This document shows, one piece after another, positions 46,838 through 56,647 of a stretch of 64,000 nt of DNA. The notes below the pieces were generated by a model. That model was given only the letters and a program-made list of their open reading frames with translations, searched no databases and was not told where the DNA came from. The stretch is from Nocardia rosealba. GTDB lineage: Bacteria > Actinomycetota > Actinomycetes > Mycobacteriales > Mycobacteriaceae. The DNA is taken from assembly GCF_020216065.1 (NCBI RefSeq), contig NZ_JAIWNA010000001.1, forward strand, positions 310,001 to 374,000. The letters run 5' to 3'. The translations under genes and the position numbers were made by a program. How positions within the stretch are numbered: the stretch's first letter is position 1; each line of letters starts with the position of its first letter.

Positions 46838-47272
46838 ATGCCCCCCAAGAAGAAGAAGCTCGCCGGGATCATCAAGCTGCAGATCCAGGCCGGCGCCGCG
46901 AACCCGGCCCCTCCGGTCGGCCCCGCGCTCGGTCAGCACGGCGTCAACATCATGGAGTTCTGCAAGGCGTACAACGCCGCGACCGAGTCGCAGCGTGGCA
47001 ACGTCATCCCGGTCGAGATCTCGGTGTACGAGGACCGGTCGTTCGACTTCAAGTTGAAGACCCCGCCCGCCGCCAAGCTGCTGCTCAAGGCCGCCGGTGT
47101 GCAGAAGGGCTCGGCCGAGCCGCACAAGACCAAGGTCGCCAAGGTCACCATGGACCAGGTCCGTGAGATCGCCAAGACCAAGCAGGAAGACCTGAACGCC
47201 AACGACATCGAGCAGGCCGCGAAGATCATCGCCGGTACCGCGCGCTCGATGGGCATCACCGTCGAAGGCTGA
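46838..47272 (+). CDS. rplK: Ribosomal protein uL11
   Basis: uL11 (144 aa), at the GTPase-associated centre of the large subunit. Sequence markers are [20 protein letters not shown] at the start and [21 protein letters not shown] at the end. Ribosome site AAGGAAGAAAG. Separated by about 240 bases from nusG and by 148 from rplA. Confidence 0.97.
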
Positions 47273-47420
47273 GCGTCAGCGCCGAAGGCGGCAGCGCAGC
47301 GTAACCACGCAGGCGCAGCGAAGCCTTCAATGGGCGCCGAGGCTGATCTTCCAGCAATCCGAGTGGGAGGGCCGGCCAGGCCCGACAACCACTTCTGAAC
47401 CAGATTAAGGACAGACAAAC

Positions 47421-48134
47421 ATGGCAAAGCGAAGCAAGGCGTATCTCGCCGCTGCTGAGAAGGTCGATCGCGACAAGCTGTACTCCCCGCTGGCCGCCGC
47501 GCGCCTGGCGAAGGAGACCGCGACCACCAAGACCGACGCGACCGTCGAGGTCGCCGTTCGTCTCGGCGTGGATCCCCGCAAGGCCGACCAGATGGTCCGT
47601 GGCACCGTCAACCTGCCGCACGGCACCGGTAAGACCGCCCGCGTCATCGTGTTCGCCGCCGGCGAGAAGGCCGCCGAGGCCGAGGCCGCCGGTGCCGACG
47701 CCGTGGGCGCCGAGGACCTGATCGAGCGGATCCAGGGCGGCTGGCTCGACTTCGACGCCGCGATCGCCACCCCGGACCAGATGGCCAAGGTCGGCCGCAT
47801 CGCGCGTGTCCTCGGCCCGCGTGGTCTGATGCCGAACCCGAAGACGGGCACGGTCACCAACGATGTGACCAAGGCCGTCAACGACATCAAGGGCGGCAAG
47901 ATCAACTTCCGCGTCGACAAGCAGGCCAACCTGCACTTCGTCATCGGTAAGGCGTCGTTCGACGACTCGAAGCTGGTGGAGAACTACGGTGCCGCGCTGG
48001 ACGAGATCCTGCGTGTGAAGCCGTCGACCGCCAAGGGTCGCTACGTCAAGAAGATCACGGTTTCGACCAACACCGGCCCGGGCATCCCGGTGGACCCGAA
48101 CCGCACCCGCAACCTCCTCGACGAGGACGCGTGA
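47421..48134 (+). CDS. rplA: Ribosomal protein uL1
   Basis: uL1 (237 aa) of the L1 stalk. Conserved [40 protein letters not shown] and the C-terminal [14 protein letters not shown] are present. It may regulate its own operon by binding the mRNA leader, as in other bacteria. A strong terminator follows 26 bases downstream. Confidence 0.97.
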   Translation: MAKRSKAYLAAAEKVDRDKLYSPLAAARLAKETATTKTDATVEVAVRLGVDPRKADQMVRGTVNLPHGTGKTARVIVFAAGEKAAEAEAAGADAVGAEDLIERIQGGWLDFDAAIATPDQMAKVGRIARVLGPRGLMPNPKTGTVTNDVTKAVNDIKGGKINFRVDKQANLHFVIGKASFDDSKLVENYGAALDEILRVKPSTAKGRYVKKITVSTNTGPGIPVDPNRTRNLLDEDA

Positions 48135-48160
48135 GCTTCTGACAGGTAGCTCCTGATCAA

Positions 48161-48199
48161 CCGCGAGGGTGGGAACGCACTGCGTTCCCACCCTCGCGG
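48161..48199. terminator. Bidirectional terminator between rplA and the MFS gene
   Basis: A 19-base perfect inverted repeat (CCGCGAGGGTGGGAACGCA and its complement) with a single-base centre, so a few inner pairs must open. It lies between convergent genes and can stop transcription from both. Confidence 0.85.
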
Positions 48200-48203
48200 C
48201 GTT

Positions 48204-49814
48204 TCAGCGCTCGGTGTCGTCGGTGTCGCGCCAGGCGAGCAGTACGGACTCGCCGCGGTGTGGTTTCCAGGGCAGGAAGATCGCCACGATCACCGCGCAG
48301 ACGAGGACCGCGCCGGTCGCGACGAGGGAGGCGGCGTGCGCGCCCTGCAGGGTTGCCGTCTTCATGGCGACGATGAGGTTCTCGCGCTGGGTTTCGAGGA
48401 ACGGGGCAAGTTCGCGTTTGCGCAGCTCCAGGACGCTGAGGGGACTGGCTTTGACCAGGCTCTTCTCGTTGTCGTTCATGATGCCGACCGGGATGGCGTC
48501 GATTCGGGCGCCGATCCGGCTGGTGTAGTAGGAGGCGACGATCGAGCCGAGGACCGCGACGCCGAGGGTGCCGCCGATCTCACGGGTGGTGTCGTTGACG
48601 GCCGAACCGGCGCCCGCCTCCTCCAGCGGCAGCGCCGACATGATCGATTCGGTGGCCGGACCCTGCACGATGCCGAGGCCGAGTGCCATCGACACCATCG
48701 ACGGCAGCACTCCGATCAGATAGCTGCTGTCCACGGTGACCTGTCCACCCAGGTAGAGGCCGAGGCCGGTGAGCAGCAGGCCGATCACCAGGACCGCCGT
48801 GGTGCCGACCCGTTGCGCGAGCAGGGTCGCGACGGGGGCGCCGATCGCCACCGAGAACGCGAACGGCAGCGAGGCGATGCCGAACTCGAGTGGCGTGTAT
48901 TCGCGGACGCCCTGGAAGTACTGCGTGATCAGGAACAGGAATCCGAACATCGAGAAGTAGCCGATGGCAATGGCCAAGGCCGGCAACGAGAATCGCCGGT
49001 TGCGGAACAGTCGCATGTCGAGAATCGGTGCGGGCGTATGTAATTCCCAGATCACGAAGGCGGCGAGCAGCAGGGCGCCCAGCGTGGCGGTGCACAGGGT
49101 GGTGAGCGAGAGCCAGCCGTTGTGCGGTGCCTCGATGATCGCCCACACCACCAGCGTGATGCCGGCGATCGAGAGCCCGATCCCGGGTAGATCCAGCCTG
49201 CCGACCTGGTTTGCTCGCGATTCCGGCACCCAGATCAGCGTCGCGACCAATGCGGCCAGCGCCACCGGCACATTGATCCAGAACACCGAGTGCCAGCTGA
49301 AGTGCTCGAGCAGCCACCCGCCCGAGATCGGGCCGATGGCGATGGCGAAGCCCGCCATCGCGGTCCAGGCGGCGATGGCGAGCGCGCGTTCGCGCCGGTC
49401 GGTGAAGATGTTGATGATCAGGGCGAGGGTGGCGGGGAAGACTGCGGCCGCGAAGACGCCCATCGCCGCGCGGGCCGCGATGACCTGCGTCATCGACTCG
49501 GCGAGCGCGCCGCCGACCGACATGACGGCGATGCCGACCAGGCCGATCGTCATGATCCGCCTGCGGCCGTACCGGTCACCGAGGTTGCCCGCGGCCAGGA
49601 GCAGTCCGGCGAAGGTGAGGGTGTAGGCGTCGACGACCCACTGCAGGCCGGAGACGCCGGTAGCGAGCTGGACGCCGATGGAGGGGAGAGCGACGTTGAC
49701 GATGGTGTTGTCGAGGACGACCAGCAGTTCGGCCAGACAGATCACGGCGAGTGCGAGGAATCGCCGGGAACGCCGGTCCAGCAACACTGGTGGAGCGACT
49801 ACGGAGGTTGTCAT
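48204..49814 (-). CDS. MFS drug exporter, DHA2 (14-helix) family
   Basis: A 536-residue antiporter with about 14 hydrophobic helices. Motif C-like regions and the DHA2 signature near helix 1 (LLVVLDNTIVNVALPSIG) and the helix 2-3 loop GNLGDRYGRRRIM are present. The DHA2 family exports dyes, antibiotics and quaternary amines by proton antiport. Substrate unknown. It is inserted on the opposite strand between rplA and rplJ, where mycobacteria carry mycolic acid methyltransferase and other genes. No regulator gene is adjacent. Confidence 0.92.
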   Translation of the reverse strand: MTTSVVAPPVLLDRRSRRFLALAVICLAELLVVLDNTIVNVALPSIGVQLATGVSGLQWVVDAYTLTFAGLLLAAGNLGDRYGRRRIMTIGLVGIAVMSVGGALAESMTQVIAARAAMGVFAAAVFPATLALIINIFTDRRERALAIAAWTAMAGFAIAIGPISGGWLLEHFSWHSVFWINVPVALAALVATLIWVPESRANQVGRLDLPGIGLSIAGITLVVWAIIEAPHNGWLSLTTLCTATLGALLLAAFVIWELHTPAPILDMRLFRNRRFSLPALAIAIGYFSMFGFLFLITQYFQGVREYTPLEFGIASLPFAFSVAIGAPVATLLAQRVGTTAVLVIGLLLTGLGLYLGGQVTVDSSYLIGVLPSMVSMALGLGIVQGPATESIMSALPLEEAGAGSAVNDTTREIGGTLGVAVLGSIVASYYTSRIGARIDAIPVGIMNDNEKSLVKASPLSVLELRKRELAPFLETQRENLIVAMKTATLQGAHAASLVATGAVLVCAVIVAIFLPWKPHRGESVLLAWRDTDDTER

Positions 49815-50224
49815 AGGCCAGGAGTGAACCAGGTTACTGTCACCCCGCGTAACACCTTTCGAGTGCGATTGCTACCACAATGTAGGAATCAAAGTGGCCT
49901 GGCTCACAACATATTCGGGCGTTCCGGGCGCCATCGACCCGTTTTGGCAGAGGAGGGTGGGTGCAGGTACAGTGGACTCCGGTCGTCGACCTGTTCGATG
50001 ACTACCCATTCGTTCTACCGAAGACCGTTGGTCGTCGATGCCGCTCGCGCGGTATTCGATCGAAGGTCCGGCGACATTGCCGGCGGCCCACGCAGGGAGA
50101 GCTGAGGCAGAAGAATTTATTCTTTCGCGCCCCGGTACGCCTTGCGTCCGGGGCGTTAGTTTTGTCGCCGGCCCCTGATTCGGTAGTGCGCGTTCACGAA
50201 CCGACATCAGAGAGGAGGCGAAGT
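49815..50224 (+). promoter_or_regulatory. rplJ leader region with attenuator-like hairpin
   Basis: About 400 bases without a gene. The first part should carry the promoter of the divergent MFS gene. Close to rplJ are AAGAA/TTCTT (50111-50124) and a stem CGCCCCGG (50128-50135)/CCGGGGCG (50148-50155), followed by TTAGTTTTGT, which looks like a terminator. Ribosomal protein L10 leaders commonly bind the L10-L7/L12 complex for autogenous control, so this is the likely regulatory mRNA leader. Confidence 0.55.
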
Positions 50225-50755
50225 ATGGCGAAGCCTGAAAAGGTCACCGCTGTCGCGGAGATCGCGGAGCAGTTCAAGAACTCCACGGCCACTGTTGTCA
50301 CGGAATACCGTGGCCTGTCGGTCGGCAAGCTCACCGAGCTGCGTCGCGCGCTGGGCGCCGGTGCCACGTACTCCGTCGCCAAGAACACCCTGGTCAAGCG
50401 TGCGGCCGCGGAAGCGGGCATCGAGGGCCTTGACGACTTGTTCGTCGGACCGACCGCCATCACCTTCATCCAGGGTGAGCCGGTCGACGCCGCGAAGGCC
50501 ATCAAGACCTTCGCCAAGGAGAACAAGGCGCTCGTCATCAAGGGCGGCTACATGGACGGCGCTGCGCTGTCCGTGTCCGAGGTCGAGAAGATCGCCGACC
50601 TCGAGAGCCGTGAGGTTCTGCTGGCCAAGCTGGCAGGCGCGATGAAGGGCAACATGTCCAAGGCTGCCGGGCTGTTCTCGGCTCCTGCCGGTCAGGTGGC
50701 CCGTCTGGCCGCCGCGCTGCAGGAGAAGAAGCAGGCCGAAGGCGCTGCCGAGTAA
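50225..50755 (+). CDS. rplJ: Ribosomal protein uL10
   Basis: uL10 (176 aa) anchors the L7/L12 stalk. Sequence markers are [38 protein letters not shown] and the helical C-terminus that binds L12 dimers. ATG at 50225 follows GAGAGGAGGCG. Followed by rplL after 60 bases, the normal stalk operon. Confidence 0.97.
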   Translation: MAKPEKVTAVAEIAEQFKNSTATVVTEYRGLSVGKLTELRRALGAGATYSVAKNTLVKRAAAEAGIEGLDDLFVGPTAITFIQGEPVDAAKAIKTFAKENKALVIKGGYMDGAALSVSEVEKIADLESREVLLAKLAGAMKGNMSKAAGLFSAPAGQVARLAAALQEKKQAEGAAE

Positions 50756-50815
50756 TACCCCCGCACGGGTGTTACCGCCCGCGCACTCAGACATTCACCA
50801 CCGAAAGGAACAATC

Positions 50816-51202
50816 ATGGCCAAGCTGTCCACCGAAGAGCTGCTCGACGTTTTCTCGGAGATGACCCTGCTGGAGCTCTCGGGCTTCGTGAAGGCGTTCG
50901 AGGAGAAGTTCGAGGTCACCGCTGCTGCCCCCGTCGCCGTTGCCGCCGCCGGTGGCGCCGCTGCTCCGGCCGAGGCCGCTGAGGAGCAGGACGAGTTCGA
51001 CGTCATCCTCGAGGGTGCCGGCGACAAGAAGATCCAGGTCATCAAGGTGGTCCGTGAGATCGTCTCGGGCCTGGGCCTGAAGGAAGCCAAGGACCTGGTC
51101 GAGGGTGCCCCGAAGCCGATCCTGGAGAAGGTCGCCAAGGACGCCGCCGAGGCTGCCAAGGCGAAGCTGGAAGAGGCCGGCGCCAAGGTCTCGGTCAAGT
51201 AA
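50816..51202 (+). CDS. rplL: Ribosomal protein bL12 (L7/L12)
   Basis: bL12 (128 aa). The N-terminal dimerisation domain ([20 protein letters not shown]), an Ala-rich hinge (about residues 38-58) and the C-terminal domain with [20 protein letters not shown] are as expected. It recruits translational GTPases. Ribosome site GAAAGGAAC. Confidence 0.97.
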   Translation: MAKLSTEELLDVFSEMTLLELSGFVKAFEEKFEVTAAAPVAVAAAGGAAAPAEAAEEQDEFDVILEGAGDKKIQVIKVVREIVSGLGLKEAKDLVEGAPKPILEKVAKDAAEAAKAKLEEAGAKVSVK

Positions 51203-51222
51203 TTCAGCGCTTCGCGTAGACG

Positions 51223-51256
51223 AACGGGCGGTCCCTCAGGGGGCCGCCCGTTTGTT
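51223..51256. terminator. Intrinsic terminator after rplL
   Basis: AACGGGCGG and CCGCCCGTT (51223-51231, 51244-51252), with further G-C pairs inside, are followed by TGTTATATATA. Confidence 0.85.
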
Positions 51257-51443
51257 ATATATACGGACATGGGAAAGTGATACGCGCTGTAGCGCATGGT
51301 CGGGGTTACTCTTCAGTCATGTAGAGGTGTGCCCCGTCTCACTCATGGGTTACAGTGACCGGACCCACAGTGTCGTGACGCACCGCCGAGATGTGAGCGC
51401 GCGGTGAGCGGGTGGGGTGCTCGCAGGATCAATGGAGGTAGGC

Positions 51444-52511
51444 GTGGGCGTCGAGGTCAGGACCGAGGGTGTAACCAAGTCCTTCGGTTCACAGCGAATT
51501 TGGCAGGACGTGTCGATCACGCTCCCTTCGGGCGAGGTGAGCGCGCTGCTCGGCCCCTCGGGTACGGGTAAGTCGGTGTTCCTGAAATCGCTCATCGGTC
51601 TGCTGCGGCCCGAGCGCGGGTCCATCTTCATCGATGGCACCGATATCACCACCTGCTCCAACAAGGAGCTCTACGAGATCCGCAAACTGTTCGGCGTCCT
51701 CTTCCAGGACGGCGCGCTGTTCGGCTCGATGAATCTGTTCGACAACATCGCGTTCCCGCTGCGCGAGCACACCAAGAAGTCGGAAACCGAGATCCGTCGC
51801 ATCGTGATGGAGAAGCTCGAGCTGACCGGTCTGCTCGGCGCGGAGAACAAACTGCCCGGTGAGATCTCCGGTGGTATGCGCAAGCGCGCCGGTCTGGCCC
51901 GCGCGCTCGTGCTCGACCCGCAGATCATCCTCGTCGACGAGCCCGACTCCGGCCTCGACCCGGTGCGTACCTCCTACCTGGCGCAGCTGCTGCTCAACAT
52001 CAACGCCCAGATCGACGCGACGATCCTCATCGTGACGCACAACATCAACCTGGCCCGTACCGTGCCCGACAACATCGGCATGCTGTTCCGCCGTCAGCTG
52101 GTGATGTTCGGACCCCGCGAGGTGCTGCTCACCAGCGAGGAGCCGGTGGTCAAGCAGTTCCTCAACGGCCGCATGATCGGCCCGATCGGTATGTCCGAGG
52201 AGAAGGACGAGGCGCAGATGGCGCGCGAGCAGGCGCTCGTCGACGCCGGCCACCACCATGGTGGCGCCGAGGAGATCGAGGGCATCATCCCGCAGATGAA
52301 GGCCGAGCCGGGCATGCCCGCACGGCAGGCGGTCTACCGTCGTCAGGCCCGTGTGCGCGAGATCATGCACACCCTGCCCGCTGCGGCCCAGGCCGCCATC
52401 CGCGAGTCGCTGGCCGAGTCCGACGACACCCAGGTGATGGCCGCCTACGGGGGCAACGATCACCCCACCGAATCGTTCAAAGCGATGCCGCACGGCCAGA
52501 CCAACGGCTGA
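51444..52511 (+). CDS. mkl: Mce-system ABC transporter ATPase MceG/Mkl
   Basis: A 355-residue ATPase that energises Mce lipid importers in mycolata. Walker A is GPSGTGKS, signature ISGGMRKRAG, Walker B IILVDEPDSGLDP and the His switch VTHN. A C-terminal extension of about 100 residues after the core (GHHHGGAEEIEGIIPQMKAE) is typical of MceG. GTG at 51444 follows GGAGG with proper spacing. The partner Mce permease genes lie elsewhere, as usual. Corresponds to Rv0655. Confidence 0.93.
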   Translation: MGVEVRTEGVTKSFGSQRIWQDVSITLPSGEVSALLGPSGTGKSVFLKSLIGLLRPERGSIFIDGTDITTCSNKELYEIRKLFGVLFQDGALFGSMNLFDNIAFPLREHTKKSETEIRRIVMEKLELTGLLGAENKLPGEISGGMRKRAGLARALVLDPQIILVDEPDSGLDPVRTSYLAQLLLNINAQIDATILIVTHNINLARTVPDNIGMLFRRQLVMFGPREVLLTSEEPVVKQFLNGRMIGPIGMSEEKDEAQMAREQALVDAGHHHGGAEEIEGIIPQMKAEPGMPARQAVYRRQARVREIMHTLPAAAQAAIRESLAESDDTQVMAAYGGNDHPTESFKAMPHGQTNG

Positions 52512-52525
52512 CAAGTTTCGTCTCG

Positions 52526-52553
52526 AAAGGCCCCGGGTTCGCCCGGGGCCTTT
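52526..52553. terminator. Intrinsic terminator after mkl
   Basis: AAAGGCCCCGGG and CCCGGGGCCTTT pair perfectly around a TTCG tetraloop. It separates mkl from the rpoB leader. Confidence 0.9.
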
Positions 52554-53053
52554 CGCGTTCCCGTGCCGGAAAGCGCCCTGACCTGGTGTTTTACGGGATG
52601 GCGCGCACGGCGTGCCGCGGGTAAAATAACCGCGGTTCGGGCGGGGATGCCCAGCGCGCCAGGCGATCTCGATCTCGGACACAGGGCCGCCGCGCCACTT
52701 GACGAGCCGGGCGCGAACCGTCACCCTATTCACAACAGCGTCTGCTGTTACAGGGGCTTCGGCGCCCGAGTTTCCGACGCGGCCAGCGTCCCGGGACTTC
52801 GGCGCGTTTGCCGTCCGAGTGATGACTCGGATGGTATGTTGACACCCCCTTGTATAGGGGTGTAAGTTTGGACGTTGCGCTGGCTGCCTCCTGTCCACAC
52901 CTTGATTCGCACACGTAAGTTCCACCCTTCCGGTGTTACTTCCGCTGCTGCCTGTTCGGGTTTCGTTCGGGTTGTAACCAGCGGAATTCGTAGCAGACAA
53001 GCGACGGTCGCGGACCACCACGCGACGCGCGTGAGGTGCTGGAAGGACGCATC
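52554..53053 (+). promoter_or_regulatory. rpoB upstream region and promoter
   Basis: About 500 bases without a gene. A good promoter is TTGACA at 52839-52844 with TGTAAG at 52861-52866 (spacing 16) or TAAGTT at 52863-52868 (spacing 18). The spacer holds an inverted repeat ACACCCCCT-TGTAT-AGGGGTGT (52842-52863). About 185 bases of leader follow. The first 280 bases show no clear coding features. Confidence 0.6.
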
Positions 53054-56000
53054 TTGGCAGTCTCCACCCAGACCAAGGCTGGTATCCCCGGAGCCCCGTT
53101 GAGGGTTTCGTTCGCGAAGATCCGAGAGCCCTTGGAGGTGCCCGGACTTCTCGACCTACAAACGGACTCGTTCGCCTGGTTGGTCGGTTCTCCCGACTGG
53201 CGTGAGAAGGCGGCCGCACGCGGCGACGTCGGTCTCGCAGGCGGCCTCGAAGAGGTGCTCGAAGAGCTCTCGCCGATCGAGGATTTCTCCGGTTCGATGT
53301 CCCTCTCGTTCTCCGACCCGCGCTTCGAAGAGGTCAAGGCCTCCATCGATGAGTGCAAAGAGAAGGACATGACCTACGCGGCGCCTCTGTTCGTCACCGC
53401 GGAGTTCATCAACAACAACACCGGCGAGATCAAGAGCCAGACCGTCTTCATGGGTGATTTCCCCATGATGACCGACAAGGGCACCTTCATCATCAACGGC
53501 ACCGAGCGTGTCGTCGTCTCCCAGCTCGTGCGTTCCCCCGGCGTCTACTTCGATCACAGCATCGACAAGGCCACCGAGAAGGACCTGCACAGCGTGCGCG
53601 TGATCCCGTCGCGCGGCGCCTGGCTGGAATTCGACGTCGACAAGCGCGACACCGTCGGTGTCCGCATCGACCGCAAGCGCCGTCAGCCGGTCACCGTGCT
53701 GCTCAAGGCACTCGGCATGACCACCGAGGAGATCGTCGAGCGTTTCGGCTTCTCCGAGATCATGATGTCGACCCTGGAGAAGGACAGCACGCCCGGCCAG
53801 GACGAGGCGCTGCTCGACATCTACCGCAAGCTGCGTCCGGGCGAGCCGCCGACCAAGGAGTCCGCGCAGACCCTGCTGGAGAACTTGTTCTTCAAGGAGA
53901 AGCGCTACGACCTGGCCCGCGTCGGTCGCTACAAGATCAACAAGAAGCTCGGCATCAACCTCGACAAGCCGGTCACTTCCTCGGTGCTCACCAAGGAAGA
54001 CATCGTCGACACCATCGAGTACCTGGTGCGTCTGCACGCCGGTGACCGCTCGATGACCGCCCCCGGCGGCGAAGAGGTCCCCGTCGAGATCGACGACATC
54101 GACCACTTCGGTAACCGTCGTCTGCGCACCGTCGGCGAGCTGATCCAGAACCAGATCCGCGTGGGCCTGTCCCGCATGGAGCGCGTGGTCCGCGAGCGGA
54201 TGACGACTCAGGACGTCGAGGCGATCACGCCGCAGACCCTGATCAACATCCGGCCCGTGGTCGCGGCGATCAAGGAGTTCTTCGGAACCTCCCAGCTGTC
54301 GCAGTTCATGGACCAGAACAACCCGCTGTCGGGTCTCACCCACAAGCGCCGCCTGTCGGCGCTGGGCCCGGGTGGTCTGTCCCGTGAGCGTGCCGGTCTG
54401 GAAGTTCGTGACGTCCACCCGTCGCACTACGGCCGCATGTGCCCGATCGAGACCCCGGAAGGCCCGAACATCGGCCTGATCGGTTCGCTGTCGGTGTACG
54501 CGCGGGTCAACCCGTTCGGCTTCATCGAGACGCCGTACCGCAAGGTCGTCGACGGCAAGGTCACCGACGAGGTCAAGTACCTCACGGCCGACGAGGAAGA
54601 CCGTTACGTCCGCGCGCAGGCCAACTCGCCGGTCGACGCCGAGGGTCGCTTCATCGAGGAGAAGGTCCTCGTGCGGCGCGCCGGTGAAGAGGTCGAGTTC
54701 GTCTCGCCCGCACAGGTCGACTACATGGACATCTCGCCGCGCCAGATGGTGTCGGTCGCGACGGCCATGATCCCGTTCCTCGAGCACGACGACGCCAACC
54801 GTGCCCTCATGGGTGCGAACATGCAGCGTCAGGCCGTGCCGCTGATCCGTTCCGAGGCTCCCATCGTGGGCACCGGCATGGAGCTGCGCGCCGCGGTCGA
54901 CGCCGGCGATGTCGTGGTGAACGAGAAGTCGGGTGTGGTCGAGGAGGTCTCGGCCGACTACGTCACCGTGATGGCCGACGACGGCAGCCGCAAGTCCTAC
55001 CGGATGCGCAAGTTCAACCGCTCCAACCAGGGCACCTGCTCCAACCAGCGTCCGATCGTGGACGAGGGTCAGCGGGTCGAGGCCGGCCAGGTCCTGGCCG
55101 ACGGTCCCTGCACCGAGAACGGTGAGATGGCGCTCGGCAAGAACCTGCTCGTCGCGATCATGCCGTGGGAAGGCCACAACTACGAGGACGCGATCATCCT
55201 GTCGCAGCGCCTCGTGGAAGAGGACGTTCTCACCTCGATCCACATCGAAGAGCACGAGATCGACGCCCGCGACACCAAGCTGGGCGCCGAGGAGATCACC
55301 CGGGACATCCCGAACGTCTCCGACGAGGTGCTGGCCGACCTGGACGAGCGCGGCATCATCCGCATCGGTGCCGAGGTTCGTGACGGCGACATCCTGGTCG
55401 GCAAGGTCACGCCCAAGGGCGAGACCGAGCTCACCCCGGAAGAGCGCCTGCTGCGTGCCATCTTCGGTGAGAAGGCGCGCGAAGTGCGCGACACCTCGCT
55501 GAAGGTGCCCCACGGTGAGTCCGGCAAGGTCATCGGCATCCGCGTGTTCTCGCGCGAGGACGACGACGATCTGCCTCCCGGCGTGAACGAGCTGGTCCGT
55601 GTCTACGTGGCGCAGAAGCGCAAGATCCAGGACGGCGACAAGCTCGCCGGCCGCCACGGCAACAAGGGCGTCATCGGCAAGATCCTCCCCGTGGAGGACA
55701 TGCCGTTCATGCCCGACGGCACCCCGGTCGACATCATCCTGAACACCCACGGTGTGCCCCGTCGTATGAACATCGGCCAGATCCTGGAAACCCATCTCGG
55801 GTGGATCGGTAAGGCCGGCTGGAACATCGACGTGGCCACGGACGGCACTCGTCCCGAGTGGGCGGCCACGCTGCCCGAGGAGATGCTGGCCGCACCGGCC
55901 GACTCGAACATCGCGACGCCCGTCTTCGACGGCGCCAAGGACAACGAGCTCACCGGTCTGCTCGGCTCGACGCTGCCCAACCGTGACGGTGAGCGGATGG

Positions 56001-56536
56001 TCGACGCCGACGGCAAGGCGACCCTGTTCGACGGTCGTTCCGGCGAGCCGTTCCCGTACCCGGTCGCGGTCGGTTACATGTACATCCTGAAGCTGCACCA
56101 CCTGGTCGACGACAAGATCCACGCGCGTTCGACCGGTCCGTACTCGATGATCACGCAGCAGCCGCTGGGTGGTAAGGCGCAGTTCGGTGGTCAGCGTTTC
56201 GGTGAGATGGAGTGCTGGGCCATGCAGGCCTACGGCGCGGCGTACACGCTGCAGGAGCTCCTGACCATCAAGTCCGACGACGTGGTCGGCCGCGTGAAGG
56301 TCTACGAGGCCATCGTCAAGGGCGAGAACATTCCGGAGCCGGGCATTCCGGAGTCGTTCAAGGTGCTCCTCAAGGAACTCCAGTCGCTGTGCCTCAACGT
56401 GGAGGTCCTGTCTTCGGACGGCGCCGCGATCGAGATGCGTGACGGTGACGACGAGGATCTGGAGCGCGCCGCGGCGAACCTGGGCATCAACCTGTCCAGG
56501 AACGAAGCGGCCACTGTCGACGATTTGGCGAACTAG
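53054..56536 (+). CDS. rpoB: RNA polymerase beta subunit
   Basis: RpoB (1,160 aa from TTG 53054, chosen because GGAAGGACG precedes it and the N-terminus then resembles mycobacterial RpoB). All major parts are present, including the rifampicin region at about 54284-54379 ([14 protein letters not shown] onward). The usual resistance positions carry wild-type Asp, His and Ser ([13 protein letters not shown]), so the sequence predicts rifampicin sensitivity for this copy. It is followed by rpoC after 111 bases. Confidence 0.97.
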   Translation: MAVSTQTKAGIPGAPLRVSFAKIREPLEVPGLLDLQTDSFAWLVGSPDWREKAAARGDVGLAGGLEEVLEELSPIEDFSGSMSLSFSDPRFEEVKASIDECKEKDMTYAAPLFVTAEFINNNTGEIKSQTVFMGDFPMMTDKGTFIINGTERVVVSQLVRSPGVYFDHSIDKATEKDLHSVRVIPSRGAWLEFDVDKRDTVGVRIDRKRRQPVTVLLKALGMTTEEIVERFGFSEIMMSTLEKDSTPGQDEALLDIYRKLRPGEPPTKESAQTLLENLFFKEKRYDLARVGRYKINKKLGINLDKPVTSSVLTKEDIVDTIEYLVRLHAGDRSMTAPGGEEVPVEIDDIDHFGNRRLRTVGELIQNQIRVGLSRMERVVRERMTTQDVEAITPQTLINIRPVVAAIKEFFGTSQLSQFMDQNNPLSGLTHKRRLSALGPGGLSRERAGLEVRDVHPSHYGRMCPIETPEGPNIGLIGSLSVYARVNPFGFIETPYRKVVDGKVTDEVKYLTADEEDRYVRAQANSPVDAEGRFIEEKVLVRRAGEEVEFVSPAQVDYMDISPRQMVSVATAMIPFLEHDDANRALMGANMQRQAVPLIRSEAPIVGTGMELRAAVDAGDVVVNEKSGVVEEVSADYVTVMADDGSRKSYRMRKFNRSNQGTCSNQRPIVDEGQRVEAGQVLADGPCTENGEMALGKNLLVAIMPWEGHNYEDAIILSQRLVEEDVLTSIHIEEHEIDARDTKLGAEEITRDIPNVSDEVLADLDERGIIRIGAEVRDGDILVGKVTPKGETELTPEERLLRAIFGEKAREVRDTSLKVPHGESGKVIGIRVFSREDDDDLPPGVNELVRVYVAQKRKIQDGDKLAGRHGNKGVIGKILPVEDMPFMPDGTPVDIILNTHGVPRRMNIGQILETHLGWIGKAGWNIDVATDGTRPEWAATLPEEMLAAPADSNIATPVFDGAKDNELTGLLGSTLPNRDGERMVDADGKATLFDGRSGEPFPYPVAVGYMYILKLHHLVDDKIHARSTGPYSMITQQPLGGKAQFGGQRFGEMECWAMQAYGAAYTLQELLTIKSDDVVGRVKVYEAIVKGENIPEPGIPESFKVLLKELQSLCLNVEVLSSDGAAIEMRDGDDEDLERAAANLGINLSRNEAATVDDLAN

Positions 56537-56543
56537 GTGGTAA

Positions 56544-56591
56544 GCGCGGTGCGGGCGTCTCCGGAAAAGGCGCCCGCATCGCGCACCGCGC
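56544..56591. other. Stem-loop in the rpoB-rpoC spacer
   Basis: GCGCGGTGCGGGCG (56544-56557) can pair with CGCCCGC (56571-56577) and GCGCACCGCGC (56581-56591), forming a strong hairpin. No T tract follows, so RNA processing or attenuation is more likely than termination. Confidence 0.5.
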
Positions 56592-56647
56592 TCGACAACT
56601 AGTGAACTTTTGCTCGAATTCGACCCGAACAGGGGAAAGGAAGTTAC

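Noticed and set aside
54284..54379. Possible rifampicin-resistance substitution in rpoB (as in the second rpoB of some nocardiae)
   Set aside because: The region reads wild type at the Asp, His and Ser positions, so this copy predicts sensitivity.
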